A program made the position numbers and the translations under genes. The notes under the pieces are model-generated. The model ran no database searches, was not told where the DNA came from, and saw only the letters and a list, made by a program, of their open reading frames with translations. A stretch of 64,000 nucleotides of DNA from Symbiodinium natans (Eukaryota > Sar > Dinophyceae > Suessiales > Symbiodiniaceae), in assembly GCA_905221605.1 (NCBI GenBank), contig CAJNDS010002279.1, positions 1,338,084 through 1,402,083 of the forward strand, in the 5' to 3' direction. Below, in pieces: positions 9,301 to 19,962 of this stretch. Positions within the stretch are counted from its first letter, which is position 1; each line of letters begins with the position of its first letter.

Positions 9301-9380
9301 AATTCCCCTCAAAAAAGCTTTACTCTAACTTCTCAGGCCCCTATATTGCGCGCCTGCGACGCTTTCATTGTACAGTGCAG

Positions 9381-9480
9381 ATGTGTACAGAGACGTCGTT
9401 GCTGCAGATGTTGCCGGAGGTGCCTCTCGATGAAACGGCCCGCTGTTGCTACACGTGGAGAGCCAGCTGGCAGCTGCAAG
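9381..9480 (+). CDS. exon-like island (MCTETSLLQ...)
   Basis: An acceptor-like GTGCAG is followed by an open frame starting ATG, with residues such as LLQMLPEVPLDETARCC and ending AAG at a TTTAGGG array. It reads as protein and is bounded by AG on the left and an array on the right, as are the proven exons in this window. The gene is unknown. Confidence 0.35.
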
Positions 9481-9592
9481 TTTAGGGTTTAGGGTTTAGG
9501 GGTTAGGGTTTAGGGTTTAGGGTTTATGGGTCTGCTGTTCTGGAAGTCTTAGCCCTATATGAATCCCCAAGTGCCAAGTGCGATGTTCTAAG

Positions 9593-9722
9593 GAACCATG
9601 GGCCCTTAGTATGGCCCCTTACCCTTGTTTATAGGGATCCGAAGTATGGGCCCTTATTAACGTACGGGTTTTTATCGCAAGGGACCCAGATTAAGGGCCC
9701 ATACTTGGAACCTTAGAAATAT
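9593..9722. mobile_element. family K inverted-repeat element (K1)
   Basis: ATGGGCCCTTAGTATGGCCC near the left end and AAGGGCCCATACTTGG near the right end are inverted. A GATCCGAAGTATGGGCCC segment lies in the middle. A diverged second copy is at 10,508-10,640. No coding sequence. Confidence 0.6.
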
Positions 9723-9782
9723 GTCACACACTAGTTTGTATGCTGCAGCCATGCAAGATGTCAAGAGATGTTTTGTACCAAA

Positions 9783-9848
9783 GTTTAGGGTTTAGGGTTT
9801 AGGGTTTAGGGTTTATTTTTTAGGGTTTAGGGTTTAGGGTTTAGGGTA
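9783..9848. repeat. TTTAGGG array
   Basis: About nine units, interrupted once by TTATTTTT. Confidence 0.9.
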
Positions 9849-9903
9849 TAGCGAGGTTCTGACGTACGACTGCTGGACCTGTGATGCGCTACTTGCCTCA
9901 GGC

Positions 9904-9980
9904 AGGCGAGCGCCAAGATGCGGCCTTTTGCGACCGCGCGCGAGCTGCGGGACGCGCGCCATGACTTGACAGAGCCAGGT
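9904..9980 (+). CDS. exon-like island (ASAKMRPFATARELRD...)
   Basis: Open frame after GGCAG/GCGAGCG with residues MRPFATARELRDARHDL, then the repeat-rich spacer. GC-rich, protein-like codon content; product unknown. A second weak island (10,085-10,115) precedes the next array. Confidence 0.25.
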
Positions 9981-10507
9981 TCTTTTCCCTCCATCACCCC
10001 GAAACCCTGAACCCTAAACCCTGAATCCGAAGCCCTAAACCCGAAGCCCTAAACCTTAAACCCGAACAAAGCTCGTAGAGAACGACGGGCAAGGGGCCAC
10101 TGAAGCCCGCGTTAGAGTTTAGGGTTTAGGGTTTCGGGTTCGGGGTTTAGGGTTTGGGGTTTGGGGTTTAGGGTGCAGCCCTGCCTCCTGAGGTTGTAAA
10201 TTGTCTATTGTTAAGAGTAGTAGTCTATCGAGGGGGGCCAGAAAGCAGACGAGAGATAGGTTCAGGTACATGGTACGGGGGGTACGGTACGGAGGTACGA
10301 GTGGTACGGTTCAGGGGTGCGGGTTAGGCGCACGGGTACGGTACGCGTACCCCTGACCCGTACCCCTGAACCGTAGTACCGTGCCCTTCGTACTGTGCCG
10401 GCGTACCCACCTCTACCCATTGCAAAATGAAATGGCATCCGTACCTCACGTATTGTCTTCGATAGAAACCCACCCTTTCATTTCTCTTGAAAATAGCCAA
10501 GTTGGAT

Positions 10508-10640
10508 CCATGGGCCCTTCATGGCCCCTTACCCTTCTTTAAATACAGAGATCCGAAGCATGGGCCCTTTTCATATATGGTGTATATATGGTTTAGGGTT
10601 TAGGGTTTGGGGTTACATAACAGGGGACCCAAATTAAGGT
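10508..10640. mobile_element. family K element (K2), carrying a short telomeric tract
   Basis: Shares ATGGGCCCTT, ATGGCCCCTTACCCTT and GATCCGAAGCATGGGCCC with K1. A TTTAGGG tract at about 10,591-10,613 replaces part of the right arm. Confidence 0.55.
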
Positions 10641-10739
10641 GCAGACACGGCGTTTTCAACACCCACACCACGGGCCAAGCGCCGGGCTTTGCACCTTGGC
10701 AGACCCTGGCAAGGCTGCTGGCTGCTTTGGGACCAGGTT

Positions 10740-10840
10740 CGGGTTTAGGGCTTAGGGTTTAGGGTTTAGGGTTTAGGGTTTAGGGTTTAGGGTTTCGGGT
10801 TTAGGGTTTAGGGTTTAGGGTTGAGGGTTTAGGGTTTCGA
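10740..10840. repeat. TTTAGGG array
   Basis: About 14 units with TTTCGGG and TTGAGGG variants. Confidence 0.9.
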
Positions 10841-10967
10841 GACGTAACCCGGGTTTCGGGTTCAATTCGGTGCCAGGAAGGGATGCGGGAGAGTTAGGAC
10901 TCAAGATCGAGGGGTGTAGCGGTTTAGGATTCGTTAGGTCTAGGGATGTGGGGCCAGACTTGGAGGT

Positions 10968-11199
10968 TCATTACTAGTTGCTTAAGAACCCCTAAAGAAA
11001 TAAAGATATTCTTCCTTCTTAAGGGGAATATAGGGGTTTTTGTTTGTTTTCCATTATTCTTCTGTTTCTTAAGCAAGTAAGTAATTATGACTGTGCTTAT
11101 AACTCCACTTATAGCCATATTAGGGGCACTTAAGGGGCTTCTAAGTGGGTTATAAGTACACGTAAAATTGGTTAATAAGTACCATGAACCTCCAAGTAG
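10968..11199. mobile_element. family E element (E1)
   Basis: ACTTGGAGGTTCAT at the left and ATGAACCTCCAAGTAG at the right are inverted repeats. The centre carries ATAGCCATATTAGGGGCACTTAAGGGGCTT, shared with E5 (written here as key words only: ATAGCCATATTAGGG, CACTTAAGGGGCTT). The family has the longest inverted ends in the window, about 25-40 bp. Copies: 16,524-16,677, 22,770-23,074, 39,594-39,695 and 48,197-48,383. Confidence 0.8.
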
Positions 11200-11343
11200 A
11201 GGCGCAAGGGGATATTTGCCCCAAACCTAAAGCTGCTGGCCCCCGATGAGTTTACAAATGCCCACACCCAAACCTGGGGCTTCGGGTTTAGGGTTTGGGG
11301 TTTAGGGTTTAGGGTTTAGGTTTTAGGGCGTAGGGTTTTTAAG

Positions 11344-11430
11344 GACAATTGTGAGGTCCAGGCGAACCTGGTGATCCTTCCTGGTCAGTACGCCGAAGAC
11401 TTCCGCCAGTTTTGTGCCCTAGCTGCAGAA
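11344..11430 (+). CDS. exon-like island (DNCEVQANLVILPGQ...)
   Basis: Open frame with DNCEVQANLVILPGQ and YAEDFRQFCALAAE, clearly protein-like, following a TTTAGGG array and ending where a family G remnant begins (AGCCCAATACCC, about 11,446). No family recognised. Confidence 0.4.
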
Positions 11431-11604
11431 AGTACCCAGCGAGCCCAATACCCTTTAGTTCAGGAATATGCCTTCTAAACCCCAAACCCTGAACCCTAAA
11501 CCCTAAACCGTATGGTTCTGGAAAGCAAAGCTACCTCGAAAACCCAAAACCTGGATTTGGTTTTTGGGTTCCCGACTTTGCCATTCAGGGATCTTCATGA
11601 ATGA

Positions 11605-11765
11605 GTTCCTACACATAGAGCCCAATACCCCTGAATGAAGGAATTATGCCTTAAGTCATCATAGGGTCCCTACTATGATGGAAGGCATCTTCCTCAATTG
11701 AGGATTGAAGGAATTATACCTTAAGTCAGAATAGGGTCCCTACTATGATGTAAGGCATCTTCCTC
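11605..11765. repeat. duplicated family G remnant
   Basis: AGGAATTATGCCTTAAGTCA...ATGATGGAAGGCATCTTCCTCAA at 11,637-11,697 is repeated almost exactly at 11,708-11,766 (key words: GGAATTATRCCTTAAGTCA, TAGGGTCCCTACTATGATG). The right-hand family G end (GGGCTCTTTGGG) is missing. Confidence 0.7.
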
Positions 11766-11873
11766 AACTTTGGGAGATTCCTAGTGTTGGGTCTCCTAGA
11801 TGGGCTGAGGATGCTGCGCAGGGGAGAGGAAGCAGCCTCTTGTGGGCAGCCCGATGCCTCAGTACCCTTTAAG

Positions 11874-12366
11874 TTTAGGGTTTAGGGTTTAGGGTTTAGG
11901 GTTTAGGGTTTAGGGTTTAGGGTTTCGGGTTTAGGGTTTAGGGTTTAGGAGATATTCCTTAGTTAGAATAGGGACTCGAATATGAATTCACGGGTATTTG
12001 GGGGGCGTTCTGCTGCACCCCCCAAAACGCGACCCCCGAAGACGGTAGGGTTTAGGGTTTAGGGTTTCTGGGTTTATAGGGTTTAGGGTTTAGGGTTTAG
12101 GGTTTAGGGTTTAGGGTTTAGGGTTTAGAGTTTAGGGTTTAGGGTTTAGGGTTTAGGGTTTAGGGTTTAGGGTTTAGGGTTTAGGGGGTCTTAAACCCTC
12201 AACCTAAACCCAACCCCCCGTGCAGCAAGGCGCCTCCAACGCAGCCCCATGCCCGCTCCTGGAGAGCCCGGGCTTGAGTTGGAAAAGGTTTCTTCGGTTT
12301 AGGGTTTGGGGTTTAGGGTTTAGGGTTTAGGGTTTAGGGTTTAGGGTTTAGATGGGTTTAGGTTTG
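11874..12366. repeat. three TTTAGGG arrays
   Basis: 11,874-11,950, 12,047-12,187 (about 20 units) and 12,298-12,366, all G-rich on the plus strand. The spacers of about 100 bp are GC-rich and show no gene. Confidence 0.92.
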
Positions 12367-12484
12367 AGCTGTAAACTTTTCTACAGCACGGTATAAACCA
12401 CCGAGACGTAGCTGCCAGAGTCCCGGTCCCTGTCCCTAGCAAATCCTCGTTTAAGCCGCAGAACTTTTCCCAACCCCTAACCCC

Positions 12485-12898
12485 CGAACCCTAAAAACCC
12501 GAACCCTAAACCCTAAACCCTAAACCCTAAACCCTAAACCCTAAACCCTAAACCCTAAACCCTAAACCCTAAACCCTAAACCCTAAACCCTAAACCCTAA
12601 ACCCTAAACCCTAAACCCTAAACCCTAAACCCTAAACCCTAAACCCTAAACCCTAAACTAAACCCTAAAAACCCTAAACCCTAAACCCTAAAACCCTAAA
12701 CCCTAAACCCTAAACCCTAAACCCTAAACCCTAAACCCTAAACCCTAAACCCTAAACCCTAAACCCTAAACCCTAAACCTAAACCCTAAACCCTAAACCC
12801 TAAACCCTAAACCCTAAACCCTAAACCCTAAACCCTAAACCCTAAACCCTAAACCCTAAACCCTAAAACCCTAAACCCTAAACCCTAAACCCTAAACC
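12485..12898. repeat. longest CCCTAAA array in the window (about 410 bp)
   Basis: Nearly 59 consecutive CCCTAAA units with only a few slips (12,657-12,668, 12,690, 12,779 and 12,868). Its orientation is opposite to that of the arrays just to the left. Near-perfect units suggest it is young or actively homogenised. Confidence 0.97.
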
Positions 12899-13189
12899 AA
12901 GTTTGTTTGGGTTTTCCTCACCCCCAGGAGCACGGCCCCCGGCTCATGGGAGCCAGCGGGCCTGGCACCCGGCGCTGACATCCGCTCCTGGGCGTCGGGG
13001 TTTGATGGGGGGTTCCTTTTTTGTTGGGTTGGGTTGGGTTGCGTGGGGCTCGGGTTTCGGGTTTCGGGTTTAGGGTTTAGGGTTTAGGATTTGAGGTTTA
13101 GAGTTTTTAGGGTTAAGGGATTAGGGTTTAGGGCTTTGGGCTTTGGGCTTCGGGCTTTGGAGTTTAGGGTTTAGGGTCTCGGTAGCCAG

Positions 13190-13279
13190 GTACCCTTTGG
13201 TTCTGGGTTCCTTTAGGAAAGTGTTCAACACCAGAAAGGGTGTCCTTGTCCTGATACGGGTGGTGGGCTACCAAGTTGT
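13190..13279. mobile_element. family C element, diverged
   Basis: CGGTAGCCAGGTACCCTTTGG on the left and GTGGGCTACCAAGTTG on the right are inverted. The core TTCTGGGTTCC and AAAGGGTGTCC is present. Confidence 0.65.
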
Positions 13280-13328
13280 GTTAGTTCATTCTGTCATTGT
13301 TAACTTTCTGTTACACATTCTAACTGTT

Positions 13329-13432
13329 GATATGGGAGTTTACGAAACTAGGGGACGCAAATATAGACCCCCCAAATAGTAGGATTCCCTTATAATGAGG
13401 ATGCCAAAAGGGTACCCCTATTTTCGGAAAAG
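13329..13432. mobile_element. family I element (I1)
   Basis: TATGGGAGTTTACGAAACTAG at the left and CCCTATTTTCGGAAAAGG at the right, with the core AGACCCCCCAAATAGTAGG. Related copies are at 20,930-21,005, 32,041-32,152 and 43,376-43,456. Confidence 0.6.
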
Positions 13433-13435
13433 GGT

Positions 13436-14165
13436 TGAGGGTTTAGGGTTTAGGGTTTAGGGTTTAGGGTTTAGGGCAGGGGGAGGTTCACGGCTCTTTT
13501 GGGGATGTGTTTGGGTTCAGGGTTCTCTCTCAGGGTGTAGGCATTTTGTTGAGAAGCCTTTGTTGTAGGATTTGAGAGTTCGCAGCACGATTCTTCGGGC
13601 TTTATATGGGCTCCTCAGGTCTTGAGCTCTCTTTTTTTTTTTTTGGGGGGGGGGGGTGGTAGGAACCCTTGTGTTGGAGCTGTTTTGGGGGTTTAGGGGG
13701 ATTATGAGACTTTGGTCTAATTTTGGTTTTGGTTGTGGTAGGACTCAGGCTTCTTTAGATACTGGGAGTGAGGGGTTAGGATTCCTTGTGTTTAAAATTT
13801 AGGACATAGGATCCATCATCTAGATAGCAACCTACCTCTCTGCACTTGCTTGCGTCTTCCCGTCTATTTGCATGCAGCTTTCCTGCCCTATGCCTGTTGA
13901 GTTGTGCCTGATGCTTCTGGTGTGTGCATGCAGGTATGCGTGCCTGCATGCGCGCGCACATGCTTGTGTGTGTGTGTGGGGATACTTCTTAACCTTAAGA
14001 GCCCCCCAAAAGCAAAAGATAATCATCCCGATCTTACCCTTGTAGGCAGAATATTATTATCTTTCGGGGGTATCTTGTTAAGGCCCGAGGCCCTCAACCC
14101 GATCCAAACAGCATCCAAGGAACCGACCTGCCGAAGTACCACGTTTGGCGGGAAGGCCGCGCGAA
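13436..14165. other. short TTTAGGG array, then unique sequence
   Basis: A TTTAGGG array (13,436-13,478) is followed by T-rich/G-rich unique DNA including a T12-G12 junction (13,629-13,656), and then a GT/CA-rich stretch near 13,915-13,980. Open frames here are short and low-complexity. No gene is called. Confidence 0.6.
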
Positions 14166-14217
14166 ATCCCCAAAAAGGGTGCCCTTAATACAACATGGCT
14201 GCTGGGCTACCGAGTTG
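14165..14217. mobile_element. family C right-half fragment
   Basis: CCCCAAAAAGGGTGCCCTTA followed by GCTGCTGGGCTACCGAGTTG matches the right half of complete family C copies. No left half is seen. Confidence 0.6.
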
Positions 14218-14460
14218 TGTTGTGGTGCATGAGATCTCCCTTGATGTTGGGAGAAGGACTCACTTTGAAATCCCAAACACAGGGCTCTACAGCTGCGGGG
14301 GCTTTTCAGGCAGCCCTCTAAGCCCTAAATTCCCTAAATCCAGCCATCCTAGAGTATTGTTTTTTGGGAGGGGGGAGGAGGGTATTCGGCTAAACCCTAA
14401 GCCCTAAACCCTAAACCGGAAACTCTGAACCCTAAGCCCTAAACCCTAAACCGCTCATAT

Positions 14461-14562
14461 GAAGACATGGCAGCCGCCACAGGGGTCATGGTGGAGGAGT
14501 GCCAGGACGTCCAACACCTGTGGGACGACTCCATGTGCCTTGACGCGACTTTGGAGGACGAA
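14461..14562 (+). CDS. exon-like island (EDMAAATGVMVEECQD...)
   Basis: Thirty-four open codons including MAAATGVMVEECQDVQHLW and DDSMCLDATLEDE, acidic and protein-like, bounded on both sides by telomeric arrays. No stop. Product unknown. Confidence 0.4.
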
Positions 14563-14564
14563 GG

Positions 14565-14690
14565 GTTCAGGGTTTAGGGTTTAGGGTTTAGGGTTTAGGG
14601 TTTAGGGTTTAGGGTTTAGGGTTTAGGTTTTGAGGTTTGGGGTTTAGGGTTTAGGGTTTAGGGCTTAGGGTTCAGAAAAGTACGCTGTGG
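14565..14690. repeat. TTTAGGG array
   Basis: About 16 units, some TTTGGGG and TTCAGGG. Confidence 0.92.
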
Positions 14691-15116
14691 GTTTAGGGTT
14701 TCGGGGTTCGGGGCTGGGGCTCAGGGTTTAGGGTTTAGGATGCGTTTTTGTTGGGAGCTTCGGGCTCCCTCGAGGGTGTCTTATGGCAGTTGTTGGGCTT
14801 TCCCGGTTGGTGTTTTCTGGCAGCTTCGGGCTGGATATAGGGCGTTTTCGGGCGAAGGAAGTGGGGGCGTGCTTGAGTTTTTGTCTTAGCCCAGCAAGGG
14901 TTTAGGGTTTAGGGTTTAGGGTTTAGGTTTTTTTGGCTGCAGGGCTTCTGGTGATTAGTTTGGTCGAAATTAGGGGGGGGGGGCATTTTTCCCGAGGGGT
15001 TCCTCTTATTTCAGGCATCTATGTCAGGGGCTTGTTGGAAGTTCTGGGCTCTTGGGCTGTTCTGGGGGCTTGGCTGAAAGCTTCAACGCCTAAAACCCGA
15101 AGCCTAAAGCCTAAAG

Positions 15117-15680
15117 CTGAAACCCTAAACCCTAAACCCTAAACCTTAAACCCTGAACCCTAAACCCTAGACCCTAGACCCTAGACCCTAAACCCTAAAC
15201 CCTAAACCCTACACCCCAAACCCTAAACCCTAGACCCTGGACCCTAGACCCTAAATCCTAATCCCTAAACCCTAGACCCTAGACCCTAAACCCTAGACCC
15301 TAAACCCTAAACCCTCCCTCTCAAGCCTCAAAGCCTCAGGGGTTTGGGTGTTTAGGCTGGCCTTTTTAGGGCTCCGGCCCTGCAGCCTCAACCCTCAACC
15401 CCTAAACCCCTAAGCCCCCAAACTCCAAACCCTAAACCCTAAACCCTAAACCCTAAACCCTAAACCCTAAACCTAAATCCTAAACCCTAAATCCCTAAAC
15501 CCTAAACCCTAAACCCTGAAACCCTGAAGCCCAAAGACTTTCGGCGCTTTGAGGCAGGCCTTTTTGCTGGGTTGCTCCTTCACTTGGGAGGCAGTGGCTT
15601 GAGTCTTGTTTATTTTTTTTGGTTTAGGGTTCAGGGTTCAGGGTTCAGGGTTTAGGGTTTAGGGTTTAGGGTTTAGGGCT
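15117..15680. repeat. CCCTAAA/CCCTAGA arrays, then TTTAGGG
   Basis: 15,117-15,316 (with many CCCTAGA variants) and 15,421-15,530 are C-rich on the plus strand; 15,622-15,680 is reversed. The following 15,690-16,190 is unique and T-rich, with a hydrophobic open frame (15,815-16,027) that I do not accept as a gene. Confidence 0.9.
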
Positions 15681-16193
15681 AAGAGTTTATAGGGTTTTGG
15701 GTTTAGGGTTGGGGGGGGAAGCGGGGGGTGTGCAGGGTTTAGGGTGTTAGGGTTTAGTGTGTAGGCTGGAGATTGTTTCGTCTTTTTTCTGTGCTTAGGG
15801 CAGTTTTGCAGTAATTGTTGTTGAAATCGCAGGTGATTGTAGGAGTTTGTGTATCAGTCTTCTTCAACTTGCCGGTAGTAGTCGTAAGAGTTTGTGAGGG
15901 CTTCTTCAAGGTCTCTACTGTTGTTTTTTCAAATGCCTTGGGGTTGGCTCTTCTACTGCTTGGTGTTTTGGGGCATGTTCCTCAGCGCCCAAGCCTAACC
16001 CAAAGCCCCACAACGCCCTACAACTAGGGTGACTATACTTAGAACTTGTAAGCCTATCTAGGTTCCTTGCAACTCTACTTCTAGCTACCCTAACCCGAAA
16101 GCTTGGCCGCGAGCCGTACTTGAGTCAGGTCGCATCAGCATGATCCTACTATAGGGGTCGGAGCAAGTACTACTAGTCTTCCCTCAGGGTCCC

Positions 16194-16412
16194 CACCCTA
16201 AACCCTAAACCCTAAACCCTAAACCCTAAACCCTAAACCCTAAACCCTAAACCCTAAACCCTAAACCCCTAAACCCCTAAACCCTAAACCCTAAACCCTA
16301 AACCCTAAACCCCTAAACCCCTAAACCCCTAAACCCTAAACCCTAAACCCTAAACCCTAAACCCTAAACCCTAAACCCTAAACCCTAAACCCTAAACCCT
16401 AAACCCTAAACC
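16194..16412. repeat. CCCTAAA array (about 30 units)
   Basis: Includes a block of eight-base CCCCTAAA units (about 16,263-16,335) inside an otherwise perfect seven-base array. Confidence 0.95.
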
Positions 16413-16523
16413 ATACAAATATGCTCTTATGACCCCCCAGAACCCGACTCTAATATATTAAGGAATCTTTTGTTGGGTGGAGCTTGGGGCGGTTCTGTCT
16501 GCGGGCTGAGACAAGGGCCCTTA

Positions 16524-16677
16524 CTACTTGGAGGTTCATGGCACTTACTAACCAATTACAACTGGGCTTATAACCCTACTGATAAGTGGGATAACCCCTA
16601 TAAGGCCCTTTAGGGCTATTAGAAGTAGGGTTATAAGTACAGTTATGATTGGTTAGTAAGTACCATGAACCTCCAAG
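16524..16677. mobile_element. family E element (E2)
   Basis: CTACTTGGAGGTTCATGGCA at the left and ATGAACCTCCAAG at the right. The arms continue as ACTTACTAACCAATTA and its complement, giving roughly 45-bp inverted repeats around a short loop. It appears inserted beside a family K-like remnant (AAGGGCCC...). Confidence 0.8.
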
Positions 16678-16874
16678 ATATGGTCCCTGGCCTCCTTTAA
16701 AGGGTTCTGATGTCTGGGCCTTTAATTTTGTGCAGAGTATTTAAGGGGTGCAGAAAGGGGTACCCTTTTTAAGAAGGGCCCATACTAAGGGACCGTAGCT
16801 ACCCCTAGATTATGTCGGGTTATGCAGCTCCCTCTCCCCAAGCCTCGGGGCGGCTACGCAAGCATCTAGGGTTC

Positions 16875-17610
16875 AAAGGTTCGGGTCCAAGGTTTAGGGT
16901 GTAAAGTTTAGGGGTTTAGGGTTTAGGGTTTAGGGTTTAGGGTTTAGGGTTTAGGGTGTAGGGTTTAGGGTTTAGGGTGTAAAAGTTTAGGGCTCAACCA
17001 TTGAGGCCCATGACTAGATAGCCTTTGCTAGGACGTGCTTGCATCGGCCAAGCTCTGCCCGCGGCATATCGAGGCTGGGTTTTAAGGGGCGTTCGGGACC
17101 CGAAATAAGGGTTTTGTAGGGTTTAGGGTTTAGGGTTTAGGGTTCAGGGTTTAGGGTTTAGGGTTTAGGGTTTCGGGTTTAGGCTTAAGGCTTTAGGGTT
17201 TAGGTAGGGATCCCTTCAAAGTTGGCTTGCTTGCAATCCCCAGGCCCCTTCTTCGAAGCAGATGCGCCCCTGAAAAACCCCGGATTAGGGTCTTCGGAGT
17301 TTAGGGTTTAGGGTTCAGGGTTTAGGGTTTAGGGTTTAGGGTTTAGGGTAGGTCTGGGAAGTAGAATTCGGTTTAGGGCCTCTAAGGTGGGAAACCTAAG
17401 CTTAGAGCACTTAAGCCCCCGGTCTCAGGAGGGCCGAAATGTGCCCATGTACAACACCTCGATTCCGCTGAAGAGCGCCGGGCCTTTTGAAGGCGGGGGA
17501 GCGCTCCGTAGCTTTTTTTTTTGGGGGGGGGGGGGGTGGGGGGGTTCTTTTCTAGGGGTGTAGGGTTTAGGGTTTAGGGTTTAGGGTTTAGGGCTTAGGG
17601 CTTAGGGCTT
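16875..17610. repeat. several TTTAGGG arrays
   Basis: Arrays at 16,900-16,985, 17,117-17,200, 17,298-17,350 and 17,568-17,610, all G-rich on the plus strand. They are separated by GC-rich unique DNA with no clear gene. A T9-G13 junction lies at about 17,512-17,535. Confidence 0.88.
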
Positions 17611-18008
17611 GTGATGCTTAGGAGCTTTAAACGAAATGGCACCCTGGATATGGGATCATAGTACATTGGAGCAACCCCCCCCAGGTATGCCCAGGCTTGG
17701 GGGTGGTTAGGCTGCCCGGTGACAATGCTGATCTCGGTTCCGGGTCAGAGGTGTTTTCCGCTGTTTCTTCTGCTCTTGTCGTGGGACCTGACAAACCTTA
17801 ACCCAAGCCTTAGAATCCTACAACAGGTTTGATAGCAAGAACCTACAAAAAAGATCAAAAAAGGTAGTTTTGGGGTTCGTAGGGAAGTTGCGTCTTGTTT
17901 TGGACTTGGGGGGTGGCTTTTGGTGTGCCCTGAAGCTACTATTTGCTTAAGAACCCCCCCAAAAAATAGAACTATTCTTCCTTATAAGGCTAGTATGGGG
18001 AATATTAT

Positions 18009-18112
18009 TTAACCCTAAACCCTAAACCCTAAACCCTAAACCCTAAACCCTAAACCCTAAACCCTAAACCCTAAACCCTAAACCCTAAACCCTAAACCCT
18101 AAACCCTGAAGC
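18009..18112. repeat. CCCTAAA array
   Basis: About 14 perfect units. Confidence 0.95.
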
Positions 18113-18283
18113 TGGGGCTCCTCAGGTCACTTTCTAATGGGGTCTTCTTACGGGAGGGGGGGTTCAAGGGGGGATGCAACCCCAGGTTCCCGAATGAACC
18201 CCCGCTACTCCCTCTAAGGCTCCCTAAGCTTCCCTAAGGTTACCTCCCATGAACTCCCTCCCGCAAGAACCCTTGAACTTTCA

Positions 18284-19600
18284 GTGCCTTGCCGTGTGGA
18301 GTGCACCACAATCTGCCTTGCGCTGCGTGTATCTTTCGTACTTCCTAGCACAGGAAGGCGCTCATTTCTGGATGAACATTGGGCAGCGGGCACGGAGGAT
18401 CAAGAGACGAGAGCTTGTTCGCTGGCCCTTTGCCTCGCAGCCATGTTCTTGAGCTCCAGCTTCGTGCAGAGAATCTAGGATGCCCAGTAGTGCCCTTATT
18501 CCCTTTTTTGGGGGGTTTAGGTTCCCTTATAAACCCCTTTAAGCAAAAAAGGGCACCCTTTTTAAGCCTAGGTTACTGGGCAGCCTAGGAATGGTCATCG
18601 TGTGTATCGTGCGTGGGCTGGTCGTCTGTGAAGCCTCAGTGGAAGAAGGCTCACTGTCGCAGTCGGCCAAGCCACGGGGTGACATTGCGAATGTGTCCGC
18701 GAGCCCTGACCTTGAAGACGTGTTGCACAAAAAAAAGTATCGGTTGCGTTTGTTTTTGGCAGGGGAGGGGCCTTGACCTTGGGACTCCTGTTCAGTTCTC
18801 CAATCTGAGGAAAGCAAACGTTGGTTCTGAGGCAGCACATCCCCACCAAGCAGAGCGGACGATATGTACTTCGCAATGCAATCAGGCCGGCTATCGCTTT
18901 GGTGGCCGGTGCCAGCCTGGCATGTATGTGTGCTCCTGCATCGTGGAGATGCAGGAGCAAAGGCCCATTGAAGAAAAGTGGGTAGCCGAGGGTCTATGCA
19001 CGGCCCCTCACAACTCTGACCTTGAATGCCCTTCGTCTTCGACCTCCCTGGTGTGCTCGTTTCTTTGTGGCACTTTACTGTAACTTTAGATCCTTGCCTT
19101 TTTTGGGCTTATTGGGGTTTCTTATTAAGGCAGCTAAAAGTTTAATTGTTTATAGCTACCCTCCTGAGTGCAGCCAAGGTTTCCCACAGGCTGTCACTTT
19201 GGCAACGGTCCGGCCGTGTGCCTCACGAAAAGATGCCACGCCTGCGCAAAGGCAGCTGAACCGGGCAGGCGTCGCCGCAGCCATCCTTCTGCCTGCGAGC
19301 CGAACGTTTGCACATGGTGGATGCGGTCCAAGTACGAATGGTCCGCCGACTATGATGACTATGTGACTCGTGCGGTGCTGGGCGAAAACTTCACGAAATT
19401 TTGTCTTCGTTGGGCAAGCATCGGCTTTGGTTGCGAACCAGGCATGGATTAGGGTTTGGGGTTTGGGGTTTAGGGTTTTGGGGTTTAGGGTTTAATTAGC
19501 CCTTCGCTGCGATGGCCGACAACAGCTTCATGCCACACAGATCTGAAGTTCCCGGTCTGAAGTGCCCGGACGGCAAGGGTTCTGCCATTTGTGTCGAGTT
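18284..19600 (+). CDS. candidate Cys-rich gene, several exons, unknown family
   Basis: Several coding-like pieces follow each other. 18,284-18,470 reads into a hydrophobic segment (ALCLAAMFLSSSFVQR). After a family B/C element it continues in the same frame from 18,589 (MVIVCIVRGLVVCEASVEEG). A Cys-rich stretch follows at about 18,775-19,080 (CTSQCNQAGYRFGGRCQPG and MYVCSC). After an acceptor-like TTCCCACAG, 19,191-19,450 encodes GCHFGNGPAVCLTKRCHAC and ends CEPGM. A further piece near 19,546-19,600 has GLKCPDGKGSAICVE. The spaced cysteines and CxPG motifs resemble small disulfide-rich extracellular modules. Exon limits and joining are uncertain, and some pieces may belong to a decayed gene. 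Confidence 0.4.
18475..18588. mobile_element. family B/C introner with perfect GAAT duplication
   Basis: Ends CTAGGATGCCCAGTAGTGCCC and GGTTACTGGGCAGCCTAG. Core TTTAGGTTCCCTTATAAACC and AAAAAAGGGCACCC. GAAT flanks both sides (18,471-18,474 and 18,589-18,592). Removing 18,471-18,588 (GA...AG) joins the frame ending SSSFVQ to the frame starting RMVIVCIV without a stop. Confidence 0.8.
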
Positions 19601-19853
19601 TATAGGGTTTAGGGCCATGATAGTCGATTGTCTAGAAGTCTGTGTTATCTGCTGTGCGGGCCCGTGATCAATGGCTCCTCATGCACAGGGGTTCAGAGTT
19701 TAGCGTTTAGGGTTTGGGGCTTAGGGTTTAGGGTCTATAGGGTTTGGGGTTATTCGGGGTCTTCTGTGGACAAAGTGCGGCCTTGTGACGGACAACTCCT
19801 TGCCCGCAGCTGGCACAAGGCTGGCTCGCACAGGATTGCGGGTGTAACAACCT

Positions 19854-19960
19854 GGGTAGTTTCCTGAATCAGGGTCCCTTTTTGATTTTGGGTACCCATT
19901 AGTAGGCGGCACTTGGAAAAAAGGGATCCCAAAAAGGGACCCTAATTTAGAGAACTACCC
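19854..19960. mobile_element. family D element (D2)
   Basis: GGGTAGTTTCCTGAATCAGG and AATTTAGAGAACTACCC are inverted ends. The core GGGTCCCTTTTTG and AAAAAGGGACCC is shared with D1 and D3. A short exon-like stretch (DKVRPCDGQLLARSWHKAG, about 19,768-19,830) precedes it. Confidence 0.7.
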
Positions 19961-19962
19961 AC

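Noticed and set aside
12485-12898. CRISPR-like array
   Set aside because: A continuous seven-base tandem repeat without spacers.
15815-16027. Hydrophobic 70-codon frame
   Set aside because: A T-rich low-complexity region without a supporting start context, and the end runs into repeat-like sequence.
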